NCBI GenBank assembly: GCA_048262255.1
Contig: JBLXFH010000002.1
Coordinates: 310,001 to 374,000, forward strand
Direction of reading: 5' to 3'
Source: JABMNT01 sp048262255
GTDB lineage: Bacteria > Pseudomonadota > Alphaproteobacteria > Rhodospirillales > Casp-alpha2
Length of the DNA: 64,000 nucleotides
The first letter of the stretch is position 1, and the number at the start of each line of letters is the position of its first letter. Below, in pieces: positions 8,575-17,558 of this stretch. The notes under the pieces are model-generated. The model saw only the letters and a program-made list of their open reading frames with translations. It had not been told where the DNA came from and made no database searches. Position numbers and translations under genes: made by a program.

Positions 8575-8695
8575 CAGGTATTGTTCTTTCGATTTTATTG
8601 ACCGGTGCCGGAATATCCCAGGTTGCCAGGAAAACCCCGCCCCCCACAACAATCGCAACAACCGAAACAAATACCAATGCTGAAAGATTCTTCAT
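8555..8695 (-). CDS. Small membrane protein (46 aa), conserved type
   Basis: MKNLSALVFVSVVAIVVGGG begins a single transmembrane helix, followed by LATWDIPAP, a basic/acidic stretch and the closing motif PDDKFPK. A perfect ribosome-binding site (AAGGAAA) lies 6-8 bases before the ATG at 8695. The stop overlaps the start of the large exported protein gene by 20 bases, indicating translational coupling. Short single-span proteins with the W-D-I-P-A-P and I-P-D-x-x-F-P motifs recur in this neighbourhood in alphaproteobacteria, as far as I recall. The function is unknown. Confidence 0.7.
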   Translation of the reverse strand: MKNLSALVFVSVVAIVVGGGVFLATWDIPAPVNKIERTIPDDKFPK

Positions 8696-8984
8696 TCTGT
8701 TTCCTTGTTTGAGGCAAACGCCAACGTAAAATAACCCAAAACAGCAACCGATCACCAGCCCCGGTTTTATGTAAAATCCGCGACGGTTGATTGTCTTTAT
8801 CTTATTTTTCGACTATGGCATTTTTGCGACACTGTAAAGGGACCCGGCTTGGCTGGACCATTTACTGTATATTCGGAAATTTAGGGAATCGGCATTCCAG
8901 TGGCGATTAGAAACATTCAGGGGCAAGACAGGTAAAGAAACAGCTCATGTGCAGTCTCTTGGCAGGTGGCAGGGCTTTCGGGTC

Positions 8985-9548
8985 ATGACATCTCACACAA
9001 CAGGCCCCTCTCCCTGCCCGATCGTATTAATAGGCCTTATGGGAGCGGGCAAAACATCCGTTGGGCGCCGCCTTGCCCAACGCCTTGGCCTGCCTTTTAT
9101 TGATGCCGACGACGAGATTGAGAAAGCCGCAGGCTGTTCCATACCGGAAATTTTCAAGGTTTATGGCGAACAAGCCTTTCGCGATGTGGAACAGCGGATT
9201 ATCCAGCGTTTGATTGGGGAAGGCCCCATGGTTCTGGCGACAGGAGGCGGCGCCTATATGGCGGAGAAAACCCGCCAAAACATCCGTGAACATGCAACCT
9301 CCGTTTGGCTTCGAGCCGATCTTGATACTCTGGTTGAGCGCACCAGCCGACGCACTGGCCGCCCCCTGCTGGATGCCGGCACACCGCGTGATGTTTTAAA
9401 CAGCCTGATGGAAACCCGCTACCCCGTCTATGGCCTGGCTGACATTATTGTTGATACCGGCCAGGAAGGTCTGGAAGCGACGGTTGACAAAGTCTGTGAA
9501 GGCCTCAGCCTTTCAACATCAAAAGCCAATAACGGAACATATCCATGA
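8985..9548 (+). CDS. aroK: Shikimate kinase
   Basis: Phosphorylates shikimate at O3 with ATP, the fifth step of aromatic amino-acid synthesis. The 187-aa protein shows the Walker A GLMGAGKT (17-24), shikimate-binding FIDADDEIE, the TGGGAY motif, and the lid arginine stretch RTSRRTGRPLL. The start is ambiguous: ATG 8985 fits family length, while ATG 8949 would add 12 residues. The last codons overlap aroB (ATGA at 9545), giving a coupled aroK-aroB operon. The gene is divergent from the xerD operon. Confidence 0.92.
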   Translation: MTSHTTGPSPCPIVLIGLMGAGKTSVGRRLAQRLGLPFIDADDEIEKAAGCSIPEIFKVYGEQAFRDVEQRIIQRLIGEGPMVLATGGGAYMAEKTRQNIREHATSVWLRADLDTLVERTSRRTGRPLLDAGTPRDVLNSLMETRYPVYGLADIIVDTGQEGLEATVDKVCEGLSLSTSKANNGTYP

Positions 9549-10681
9549 CCCGACAACCTGCCTCTATTGAACGTCTGCATGTCGACCTGGGCGACAGAAG
9601 CTATCCCATTTTGATTGGCGACAACCTGATTGAAACCGCTGCACAGCATATCCGTCCGCATTTGGCAGGTAACAAGGCCATTGTCGTGTCCGATCAGAAC
9701 GTGGCCCCTCTTTGGCTTGGCAAGTTACTCGATTCCTTCAAGAGCGAGCCTATAAATGTGGAACACCTGGTCCTCCCGGCCAGCGAGACGACAAAGTCGT
9801 TCAACCACTTCGAAACCCTGCTTGAAAACATTCTGGGTTTTGGAATCGACCGTAAAACGACGGTTATCGCTCTTGGCGGCGGCGTCATTGGCGATATTGC
9901 CGGGTTTGCGGCGGCGGTTCTTCTGCGCGGCATTGATTTCGTCCAGATCCCAACCACTTTGCTGTCACAGGTTGACAGTTCCGTTGGCGGTAAAACCGGC
10001 ATCAATACCTCCCATGGCAAAAATCTGGTTGGGGCCTTTCATCAGCCGAAACTGGTTCTGGCCGACACCGGGGCTCTGGCGACGCTTCCAAAGCGTGAAT
10101 TGCTGGCCGGTTATGCGGAAGTCGTCAAATACGGTCTGATTGATGATTTCGAGTTTTTTGAGTGGTGCGAATCGAATGCCCGGGCACTACTCGACGGTGA
10201 CGAAGAGGCCCTGCGCTACGCTGTCCTGCAAAGTTGCCAGTCGAAAGCCCGGATTGTTGCCGCCGATGAGCGTGAATCCGGCTTGCGCGCCCTGCTCAAC
10301 CTGGGCCATACGTTTGGCCACGCTTTTGAGGCGGAAACCGGATACGGCGACAAACTTCTGCATGGCGAGGCGGTCTCCATTGGCTGTATTCAGGCCTTCC
10401 GGTTGTCAACCCGCCTCGGCTTATGTGAGCCACAGGAAACAGTACGCGTTGAGCGCCACTTCGCAGATGCCGGTTTGCGGGCCTCACTTTCCGGCCTTGC
10501 CGATGCGTCCTGGACAGTGGACCGGCTGATGGCACATATGGCCAAGGACAAAAAGGCGGAAGCCGGGCTGATCAAATTTATCCTTGCCCGTGGCATCGGT
10601 CAGTCGTTTGTTGCCGACGATGTGCCACTTGACGACGTTAAGGCTGTATTGGCGGAAGCCCTCGAAACCGCTAATATCTAA
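9545..10681 (+). CDS. aroB: 3-dehydroquinate synthase
   Basis: Converts DAHP to 3-dehydroquinate, the second step of the shikimate pathway (NAD+ and divalent metal). The 378-aa product carries the NAD-binding ALGGGVIGDIAGF, the IPTTLLSQVDSSVGGKTGIN stretch, a KYGLIDDFEFFEW segment and the metal ligands in NLGHTFGHAFE with HGEAVSIG. Length is normal. It is translationally coupled to aroK. The CNNM/CorC gene follows 50 bases later in the same direction. Confidence 0.95.
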   Translation: MTRQPASIERLHVDLGDRSYPILIGDNLIETAAQHIRPHLAGNKAIVVSDQNVAPLWLGKLLDSFKSEPINVEHLVLPASETTKSFNHFETLLENILGFGIDRKTTVIALGGGVIGDIAGFAAAVLLRGIDFVQIPTTLLSQVDSSVGGKTGINTSHGKNLVGAFHQPKLVLADTGALATLPKRELLAGYAEVVKYGLIDDFEFFEWCESNARALLDGDEEALRYAVLQSCQSKARIVAADERESGLRALLNLGHTFGHAFEAETGYGDKLLHGEAVSIGCIQAFRLSTRLGLCEPQETVRVERHFADAGLRASLSGLADASWTVDRLMAHMAKDKKAEAGLIKFILARGIGQSFVADDVPLDDVKAVLAEALETANI

Positions 10682-10731
10682 CCCGGTTTATACTTTTTTC
10701 ACCCCTAGACACACACGGTTTCACCCCAGCG

Positions 10732-11994
10732 ATGATCCTTACTCTTTCTTTCATATTTGTCCTGCTTTTGCTGTCGGCTTTTTTTTCCGGCTCCGAAACC
10801 GCTTTAACCGCCGCCTCCAGGCCTTATATGCATCAACTTGAGCAGACTGGCGACCAACGGGCAGCCGTTGTCAATAAACTGCATCAGGATAAGGAACACC
10901 TGATCGGTACCATCCTTCTGGGCAATAACCTCGTTAATATTTTGGCTTCTGCACTGGCAACGAGCATCCTGATAGCGCTGTTTGGCGAGACCGGCGTAAT
11001 TTATGCCACTATTGCCATGACATTTTTGGTGTTAATTTTTTCAGAAATTTTACCGAAAACATATGCCATCCGGAATGCCAACTCGGCGGCACTGGCAATT
11101 GCTCCGGTCATTCATTTTGTGGTGGTTCTCTTTACGCCGGCAACCACACTCATCAATATTTTGGTAAAAGCCCTGTTCAGACTGTTTGGCGCCAATTATC
11201 AGGCTTCTGATGCCTTTGACAGCGGCAACGAAGAATTGCGCGGCGCCATTGAGTTGCATGATGGCTCGGACGAACAGGTCCGGCATGAGCGAAACATGTT
11301 GCGAAGTGTGCTCGATCTGGCTGGCGTCCAGGTTTCAGAAATCATGACCCATCGCCGCAATACGACCACCGTAGACGCCGCTGATCCGGACGCGATTGAT
11401 CAAATTCTTTCAAGCCCGTTTACCCGTGTTCCCCTGTGGTTGGATAACCCGGATAATATTGTTGGCGTTCTTCACGCCAAGGCCCTGCTGCGCGCCATCC
11501 GGTCCCATGACGAAAGCTCAGGCCCCCTTGATCTGGTTGGACTTGCGGCAGACCCATGGTTCATCCCGGAGCAGACACTCTTGCTCGATCAGTTGGAATC
11601 TTTCCGCCAGCGCCGCGAACATTTTTCCGTAGTGGTCGATGAATATGGCAGCCTGATGGGCATCGTCACCCTTGAAGACATCATTGAAGAAATTATCGGC
11701 GATATTGACGACGAGCACGATGTCGGCGCGGAAGCCGTTCTGCAGGAACACGACGGCAGTTTCATACTGGATGGAAGCGCAACCATCCGGGACCTGAACC
11801 GTCAGTATGAGTGGCGCCTGCCCGATGAAGAAGCCTCCACCCTAGCTGGCTTGATCTTACACGAGTCCCGCCGCATTCCTCAGGTCGGGCAGAGTTTTAT
11901 GTTCCACGGCTTTCGTTTTGATATTCTGGAAAGCCACCGTCATCAGGTCACATCCATTCGGGTTACCCCGCCTCCGTCCGATGAAGACACGTAA
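10732..11994 (+). CDS. CNNM/CorC-family membrane protein with CBS pair
   Basis: A 420-aa protein with an N-terminal DUF21 (CNNM) membrane domain (~1-180: SAFFSGSETALTAASRPYMH, then hydrophobic helices). A CBS pair follows (~200-330: IMTHRRNTTTVDA ... VVDEYGSLMGIVTLEDIIEEIIGDI), with a C-terminal CorC_HlyC transporter-associated domain (GSATIRDLNRQYEWRLP). The family is linked to Mg2+/Co2+ efflux or magnesium homeostasis; the exact role is not proven. It follows aroB at a short distance, a common alphaproteobacterial order. Confidence 0.88.
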   Translation: MILTLSFIFVLLLLSAFFSGSETALTAASRPYMHQLEQTGDQRAAVVNKLHQDKEHLIGTILLGNNLVNILASALATSILIALFGETGVIYATIAMTFLVLIFSEILPKTYAIRNANSAALAIAPVIHFVVVLFTPATTLINILVKALFRLFGANYQASDAFDSGNEELRGAIELHDGSDEQVRHERNMLRSVLDLAGVQVSEIMTHRRNTTTVDAADPDAIDQILSSPFTRVPLWLDNPDNIVGVLHAKALLRAIRSHDESSGPLDLVGLAADPWFIPEQTLLLDQLESFRQRREHFSVVVDEYGSLMGIVTLEDIIEEIIGDIDDEHDVGAEAVLQEHDGSFILDGSATIRDLNRQYEWRLPDEEASTLAGLILHESRRIPQVGQSFMFHGFRFDILESHRHQVTSIRVTPPPSDEDT

Positions 11995-12118
11995 AAGATG
12001 AAATAAAAATAATACTTCTATCATCTCGTTTTCCCTTGCGCACCCCCCCCTGTAATGACCTACAATTGAGTGCCTACATTGTTGTGCAAGTTTACGCGAT
12101 TGTGATGGAGAACTGAGT

Positions 12119-12565
12119 ATGCAAAGAAAAATTGTTCCCGGCATTGTTGAACGAACAAATGTTGCGACCGTTGTGGTTGATGATAGCGTTTTTGATGCAG
12201 CAAAGTTGATGGCTGAAAAAAACATCGCGGCTTTAGTCGTGGTTGACTCGCAAGACCGCATCATCGGGATCATTACTGAGCGCGATATGACACAACGCGT
12301 TCTTGCAGCGGGCCTGGACGGCACGGCAACACCCGTCGGAACAATTATGACCAAAAGCCCGGACACTCTTTCTCCGGACGATTCAGCCGGTGATGCTTTG
12401 GAGCTTATGCAAACGCGCAATTATCGGCACTTACCGGTCGTTGATGATGGCAAATGCATTGCCGTGGTATCCATAAGGGATTTATACGCCTCCGTTAAAG
12501 AGGCCCTTGAACAGGATATCCGAGAAACAGAGGCTTTTGTTTTCGGGGATCGCTACGGAGCCTAG
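12119..12565 (+). CDS. Two-CBS-domain protein
   Basis: A 148-aa protein made only of a CBS pair: CBS1 (~10-65, IAALVVVDSQDRIIGIITERDM) and CBS2 (~75-130, MTKSPDTLSPDDSAGDALELM ... RHLPVVDDGKCIAVVSIRDL). Stand-alone CBS modules of this kind bind adenylates and regulate partners in trans; no partner is evident here. A SD-like GGAGAA precedes the ATG. It is transcribed with the same polarity as the CorC gene but separated by 124 bases, with a C8 run near 12045. Confidence 0.85.
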   Translation: MQRKIVPGIVERTNVATVVVDDSVFDAAKLMAEKNIAALVVVDSQDRIIGIITERDMTQRVLAAGLDGTATPVGTIMTKSPDTLSPDDSAGDALELMQTRNYRHLPVVDDGKCIAVVSIRDLYASVKEALEQDIRETEAFVFGDRYGA

Positions 12566-12707
12566 CCTGCATTTTCATATCGTATTCGCGACATTTAGCA
12601 ACAGACCAATTTAGCCCATAAACCATTGACCCCGCTAAAGTCTTGCCCGGCGATGGCTGTGCTATACATTTCATCTGACAGATACCCATAAACATGAGGA
12701 CACCTAA

Positions 12708-13262
12708 ATGCCCTTGTCAAAACCGGTTGCCCGCGACCACATCCACACAAGATCCATCCAATGCAGCGGGTACAAACGAATAGACGGATTGTGGGATATC
12801 GATGGTTATCTGACAGATACAAAAACCTATACCTTTGACAACCTGGACCGGGATGGGATTCCGGCCGGAGAACCCATTCATCACATGCTGATCCGGCTAA
12901 CCGTTGATGATAATCTGGTCATTCACGATGCCGAAGCTGCAACCGAATTCTCCCCATACCATATGTGCGGAAATATCACCGGGACATTCGATCAACTGAA
13001 AGGTTTGCAGATTGGTCCGGGCTGGCGCCGAAAGATCAACACCCTGATGGGTGGAACGGCAGGCTGTACGCATTTGCGCGATTTATTGATTGGCCCGCTT
13101 GCCGTGACCGCCTATCAGACCATCATGCCCATGCGCAAGCAGGAGCGGCCAAAAGACCGGCAATCACGAAAACCGGCAATTATCGGAACCTGCCATGCCT
13201 ATGCGGAAGACGGCCCGGTTGTTCAGCGCCAATGGCCTGAATTTTACGAAAAAGCAGAATAA
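12708..13262 (+). CDS. DUF2889 family protein
   Basis: A 184-aa cytoplasmic protein with DUF2889 features: RDHIHTRSIQCSGYKRIDGLWDIDG split over residues 9-33, GEPIHHMLIRLTVDDNL, and a Cys/His-containing CTHLRDLL near 120. The conserved histidines and the Cys suggest metal or ligand binding, but the biochemical function is unknown. It stands alone and is convergent with the ribbon-helix-helix gene. Confidence 0.75.
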   Translation: MPLSKPVARDHIHTRSIQCSGYKRIDGLWDIDGYLTDTKTYTFDNLDRDGIPAGEPIHHMLIRLTVDDNLVIHDAEAATEFSPYHMCGNITGTFDQLKGLQIGPGWRRKINTLMGGTAGCTHLRDLLIGPLAVTAYQTIMPMRKQERPKDRQSRKPAIIGTCHAYAEDGPVVQRQWPEFYEKAE

Positions 13263-13297
13263 GGCGAAACCCGTCACACCCTGATCTGACTTATGCG

Positions 13298-13594
13298 TCA
13301 GAGGCTATGAACTTTGACTTCCGATAGCAGGGAATGGGTGTTGTCCTTAGACAAAGCACCAGCATCAATCGCTGCTTTTCGAAAATAATTGACAATGAAA
13401 GCCCGCACAGCAGAAGTTCGACTTGATCCTTGCCGTTGCTGCTCAATCATTGAACAAAGAACGTGAAGCGTAACCGATTCAAAATCGCAGATTTCCTCTA
13501 AGGCCATCCAGCTTGCACGCTCAAGCCGAAGGCTTGTGCGGCGTCCATTTACAGTTACGTTCTTGCTGATTAACGAATTTTGTACACCACCCAT
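13298..13594 (-). CDS. Ribbon-helix-helix domain protein
   Basis: A 98-aa protein with a ribbon-helix-helix-like fold. A short strand (SKNVTVNGRRTSLRLE) precedes two helices (ASWMALEEICDFESVTLHVL and SRTSAVRAFIVNYFRKAA). This resembles the RHH_4 group of small alphaproteobacterial DNA-binding proteins. The ATG at 13594 is preferred; the longer version would start at TTG 13606. Its upstream region contains a perfect 10-bp inverted repeat (13708-13717 / 13771-13780) that could be an operator. Confidence 0.65.
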   Translation of the reverse strand: MGGVQNSLISKNVTVNGRRTSLRLERASWMALEEICDFESVTLHVLCSMIEQQRQGSSRTSAVRAFIVNYFRKAAIDAGALSKDNTHSLLSEVKVHSL

Positions 13595-13707
13595 ATCGAT
13601 TTCCAATAGACTAAAATTTCCCCAAAAAACTTATGCCCCCTAAGAGGCCTAAAGATTATACACTCGCGGCTTTTAAATAAAGTGGAATACGCAAACAATC
13701 TTGGATG

Positions 13708-13780
13708 TTTACACAATATATCATGATCGACCTATCTTAAATAACCCCAAACATGAATTATCTATCTATAATTGTGTAAA
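13708..13780. promoter_or_regulatory. Widely spaced 10-bp inverted repeat in divergent promoter region
   Basis: TTTACACAAT (13708-13717) and its exact complement ATTGTGTAAA (13771-13780) are separated by 53 AT-rich bases. They lie between the divergent ribbon-helix-helix and DnaJ-like genes. The arrangement is compatible with two operator half-sites or a looping pair; the function is inferred. Confidence 0.35.
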
Positions 13781-13863
13781 ATTATTTTAAATTCATCTAA
13801 TACGCGATCCCTTTGGCAACCTGAATTCTTGATTCAGGATTTGAGATTCGCCATAGTGATGAC

Positions 13864-14451
13864 ATGGCTATGGACCTTGATATTGAGCTTTTAAAGCGCC
13901 ACCGCACTGGACAAAATCCGGATTTGCAGCTTTGCGAATGGCAGGGCTGTTGCGAGGAAGGTCTTCATCGCGCGCCAAAGTCACGCAACGAGCTCAACAG
14001 TTATCGCTGGTTTTGTATGCTTCATGCCCGCGAATACAACAGGTCCTGGAATTATTACGATGGAATGAGCGACGATGAGGTGGAAGCTGATGTTCGGCAG
14101 GACACCGTCTGGCATCGACCCACATGGCGATTGGGTACAAACGACCCGGCAAACCTTGAGTCTGCGGTTAATTTCGAGTCCATCAACGACCCTTTTGATG
14201 TTTTGAAAAACGCCCGACCTGGGAAAGCGTCCAATTCACCTCAGGACCCGTCCTACAATTCAGAGCAAAAGCGCGCCCTGACCATTTTTGGACTGGAGAG
14301 CCCAGGCACCGTCGAATCCATCAAACAACGCTATAAGGAACTCGTAAAACGCTACCACCCCGATGTCATAGGTAAAAATGCAAAGTCCGATGAAAAAATA
14401 AAAGACGTCAATCATGCCTATCGGGTTTTGATGGATTTTGTCTCCAGTTAG
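13864..14451 (+). CDS. DnaJ-domain protein encoded upstream of cobS
   Basis: A 195-aa J-domain protein of the atypical alphaproteobacterial kind. The N-terminal ~120 residues contain Cys/His pairs (CEWQGCCEEGLHRAPKS, FCMLHAREYN) that could bind metal. The J-domain is at the C-terminus, with the essential HPD tripeptide in VKRYHPDVIGKN and a helix IKDVNHAYRVL. It probably stimulates Hsp70 ATPase on a specific client. It is found directly before cobS-cobT in many relatives, which suggests, without proof, a link to cobaltochelatase assembly. Confidence 0.85.
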   Translation: MAMDLDIELLKRHRTGQNPDLQLCEWQGCCEEGLHRAPKSRNELNSYRWFCMLHAREYNRSWNYYDGMSDDEVEADVRQDTVWHRPTWRLGTNDPANLESAVNFESINDPFDVLKNARPGKASNSPQDPSYNSEQKRALTIFGLESPGTVESIKQRYKELVKRYHPDVIGKNAKSDEKIKDVNHAYRVLMDFVSS

Positions 14452-14583
14452 ATGTTCCGTCCTCAAAAAACCGAGCGTCAATATGCCATTGATTCTTGAC
14501 TGAACGGCCCGGACCCCCTACGTCATTCTGTCATATTATCAAGTTACCATTCCCACCAAACATCCATAGAACGGAACTCCCAG

Positions 14584-15579
14584 ATGACGACAGCCGAAAC
14601 TGCAGCGCCTTTGATGCAATCCGAACCAGACATCACCGTATCCGTGCGTCAGATTTTTGGCCTCGATAGCGACCTGGAAGTCCCTGCATTCAGTGAATCC
14701 AGCGAACACGTCCCTGATGTTGATGAGACCTATCGCTTTGACCACGATACGACCATGGCGATTCTGGCCGGTTTTGCCCATAATCGCCGGGTCATGGTTC
14801 AAGGATATCACGGGACAGGTAAATCCACCCATATTGAGCAGGTGTCAGCCCGTCTCAACTGGCCGTGCATCCGGGTCAACCTGGACAGCCACATCAGTCG
14901 GATCGATCTGGTCGGCAAGGACGCCATTGTTCTTCGTGACGGCAAACAGATTACGGAATTCCGCGAAGGTATTTTGCCTTGGGCACTTCAACATCCGACA
15001 GCTCTGGTCTTTGACGAATATGATGCCGGTCGCCCCGACGTGATGTTTGTGATCCAGCGTATTTTGGAAGTTGAAGGTAAATTAACCCTGCTCGATCAAA
15101 ACCGGGTTATTCATCCCAATCCTTATTTCCGGCTGTTTGCGACAACCAACACCATCGGCCTTGGCGACACAACAGGCCTGTACCACGGCACTCAGCAAAT
15201 CAACCAGGGCCAGATGGACCGTTGGAATATTGTGGCGACGTTGAACTACCTGCCCCACGATGCCGAAAAGGAAATCGTGCTTTCGAAAATGACACAGTTC
15301 ACCTCGAAGCAGGATCAGGATATGGTTTCCTCCATGATCGAACTTGCCGATTTGACCCGCGCCGGCTTCATGAATGGTGACATTTCGACCGTCATGTCGC
15401 CACGGACCGTGCTCACCTGGGCTGAGAATACCGATATTTTCAAAGATCCAGCCTTCGCCTTCCGCGTCACCTTCCTTAACAAATGTGACGAACTGGAACG
15501 GACGGTGGTCGCAGAATACTACCAGCGCGCCATGGGCACGGAATTGCCGGAATCGGCCAGCGGCGTTTTGGTTAGCTAG
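14584..15579 (+). CDS. cobS: Cobaltochelatase AAA+ subunit CobS
   Basis: ATPase subunit of the aerobic cobaltochelatase (CobNST), which inserts Co2+ into hydrogenobyrinic acid a,c-diamide during B12 synthesis. The 331-aa protein has the Walker A GYHGTGKST (~79-87), Walker B ALVFDEYDAG, sensor-like RLFATTNTIG, and the family-typical N-terminal FGLDSDLEVPAF. It is followed after 9 bases by cobT. The catalytic CobN subunit is not in the window. The local B12 route fits the corrinoid-dependent methyltransferases at 53-64 kb. Confidence 0.93.
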   Translation: MTTAETAAPLMQSEPDITVSVRQIFGLDSDLEVPAFSESSEHVPDVDETYRFDHDTTMAILAGFAHNRRVMVQGYHGTGKSTHIEQVSARLNWPCIRVNLDSHISRIDLVGKDAIVLRDGKQITEFREGILPWALQHPTALVFDEYDAGRPDVMFVIQRILEVEGKLTLLDQNRVIHPNPYFRLFATTNTIGLGDTTGLYHGTQQINQGQMDRWNIVATLNYLPHDAEKEIVLSKMTQFTSKQDQDMVSSMIELADLTRAGFMNGDISTVMSPRTVLTWAENTDIFKDPAFAFRVTFLNKCDELERTVVAEYYQRAMGTELPESASGVLVS

Positions 15580-15588
15580 ACCGTTCCG

Positions 15589-17433
15589 ATGCAAGCCGAA
15601 GACCCCAGTGAGCTGATCAAACGCGTTACAGCGGCAACGCTGAAAGCGATTGCCGGCCATGGAGATGATGAAGTCAGCGTCAATTTTTCTCCGGGTGGCG
15701 CCAACCTGACAGGCAACCAGGCGCAATTGCCGCCGCCAACGAACACAATTGACCGTGACGCCTTCACCAAGCTCCGGGGCGCTGCCGATGCCTTAGGCCT
15801 GCGGCTGCGCTATCACGACGAGAAGGTGCATCGTGAGCACATGCCGTCGGGGCCGGATGCCCGGGCCGTCTACGACGCGCTTGAGCAGGTCCGCTGCGAA
15901 AGCCTGGGCGCCAACCGCCTGAGCGGGGTATCGAAAAACCTGAGCGCTGTGCTTGAAGAGCGCTGCCAAGCCCGTGGCTATGCCGGCGTTTCCGAAAAAA
16001 ACGATATTATGCTGCCCGATGTGATCGGATTGTTGGCTCGCGAGCATCTGACAGGTGAAGCCCCGCCAGAGAGCGCCAAACCGCTCATTGATTTATGGCG
16101 CCGTGATATCGAGCAGAAAATTGGCGATAAGTTCCGCTCCATGAGCGATTGCGCATCTAATCAGGAAGCCTTTTCTGATCTGGTCTTCGAAATGATTGAA
16201 GAACTGCAATTGATGGACGACGACACGCAGCCGATGGATTCAGAAGACAATTCGGATTCCGATGATGCGGGCGAAGAGTCAAACGATGACGGCAGCGAAT
16301 CCGCAGATTCCGAGTCCAGCGACGACAGCGCCATGACCGGTATGGAAGGTGAAGCCGAGGTCGGTGAAGACAGTGAAATGTCAGAAGGCGGCGATGACGA
16401 TATGATGGCTGGTGCTGGTGAAGACGAACCGGCCGGGCCCAGCCTCTGGGATGATGGCAGCCGTCGCAACGATCCCGACAACTCCCTTCTTTATACGGCC
16501 TATACCACCGAGTTTGACGAAGTTGTCGATTCCGAAGGTCTGTGCGAGCCGGAAGAGCTCGGCCGACTGCGCCATCAACTGGATCAGCAACTGGCCAATC
16601 TGCAAGGCGTCGTTTCGCGCCTCGCCAACCGCTTACAACGTCGCCTGCTGGCCAAGCAAACCCGGTCCTGGGAGTTTGATCTGGAGGAAGGCATTCTCGA
16701 TGCGGGCCGTCTGTCGCGTGTTGTAACAGATCCGGTGCATCCGCTGTCTTTCAAGCTCGAGCGCGATACGGACTTCCGCGATACCGTGGTCAGTCTGCTG
16801 ATCGATAATTCCGGTTCCATGCGCGGCCGCCCGATTACAGTTGCCGCCATGAGTGCCGATATCCTGGCCCGTACGCTGGAACGCTGCGGCGTCAAGGTCG
16901 AGATTCTCGGTTTCACGACCCGCTCGTGGAAAGGTGGCTCATCGCGTGAAAAATGGGTCACCGAAGGAAAATCGAAAAATCCGGGGCGTCTGAATGATCT
17001 GCGCCATATTGTCTATAAAGGTGCTGACCAACCCTGGCGGCGGGCCCGTAAAAATCTCGGTTTGATGCTGCGCGAAGGCCTGCTCAAGGAAAACATTGAT
17101 GGCGAAGCCCTCATGTGGGCCCACCAACGCCTGATGGGGCGGCCCGAACAACGGCGCATTCTGATGGTCATTTCAGACGGTGCACCTGTTGATGACGCCA
17201 CGCTGAGCGCCAACCCCGGCAATTACCTGGAACGCCACCTGCGCGATGTTATCGATTTTATCGAGAACCGCTCGGATGTGGAAATCACCGCCATCGGGAT
17301 CGGCCATGATGTCACCCGTTATTACCGACGCGCCGTCACCCTGATTGACGCGGAAGAACTGGGTGGGACCATGATGAACGCGCTTGCCGACCTGTTTGAT
17401 GACGATGTAAAGCAAACCCGCACAAGGTCATAA
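15589..17433 (+). CDS. cobT: Cobaltochelatase subunit CobT
   Basis: Partner of CobS in the cobaltochelatase chaperone ring. The 614-aa protein has an N-terminal helical part, then a very acidic linker (~205-290, many Asp/Glu/Ser). A C-terminal von Willebrand A domain carries the MIDAS motif DNSGS near residue 405 (LLIDNSGSMRG) and VISDGAPVDD later. These features and the length are typical of CobT. It is co-transcribed with cobS. Confidence 0.94.
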   Translation: MQAEDPSELIKRVTAATLKAIAGHGDDEVSVNFSPGGANLTGNQAQLPPPTNTIDRDAFTKLRGAADALGLRLRYHDEKVHREHMPSGPDARAVYDALEQVRCESLGANRLSGVSKNLSAVLEERCQARGYAGVSEKNDIMLPDVIGLLAREHLTGEAPPESAKPLIDLWRRDIEQKIGDKFRSMSDCASNQEAFSDLVFEMIEELQLMDDDTQPMDSEDNSDSDDAGEESNDDGSESADSESSDDSAMTGMEGEAEVGEDSEMSEGGDDDMMAGAGEDEPAGPSLWDDGSRRNDPDNSLLYTAYTTEFDEVVDSEGLCEPEELGRLRHQLDQQLANLQGVVSRLANRLQRRLLAKQTRSWEFDLEEGILDAGRLSRVVTDPVHPLSFKLERDTDFRDTVVSLLIDNSGSMRGRPITVAAMSADILARTLERCGVKVEILGFTTRSWKGGSSREKWVTEGKSKNPGRLNDLRHIVYKGADQPWRRARKNLGLMLREGLLKENIDGEALMWAHQRLMGRPEQRRILMVISDGAPVDDATLSANPGNYLERHLRDVIDFIENRSDVEITAIGIGHDVTRYYRRAVTLIDAEELGGTMMNALADLFDDDVKQTRTRS

Positions 17434-17558
17434 ACCACTCATGTGTGGATGAAGCGCCTAGGGCTTGTCAAAGCCCCTCGCGCCCCATCATTCCTTCGCC
17501 TTTTCAAGCGATGAAGCGTATAGTCCGGTTACTGATTCGCTGGCTTGGGACGTGCTCA

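Noticed and set aside
12040..12052. Run of C residues before the CBS-protein gene, possible phase-variable tract
   Set aside because: It lies outside coding sequence and outside the likely promoter core. Without strain comparison it is only a short homopolymer.
15082..15726. A 214-codon open frame on the minus strand over cobS/cobT
   Set aside because: A shadow of the high-G+C codon pattern of the real genes; no domain likeness.
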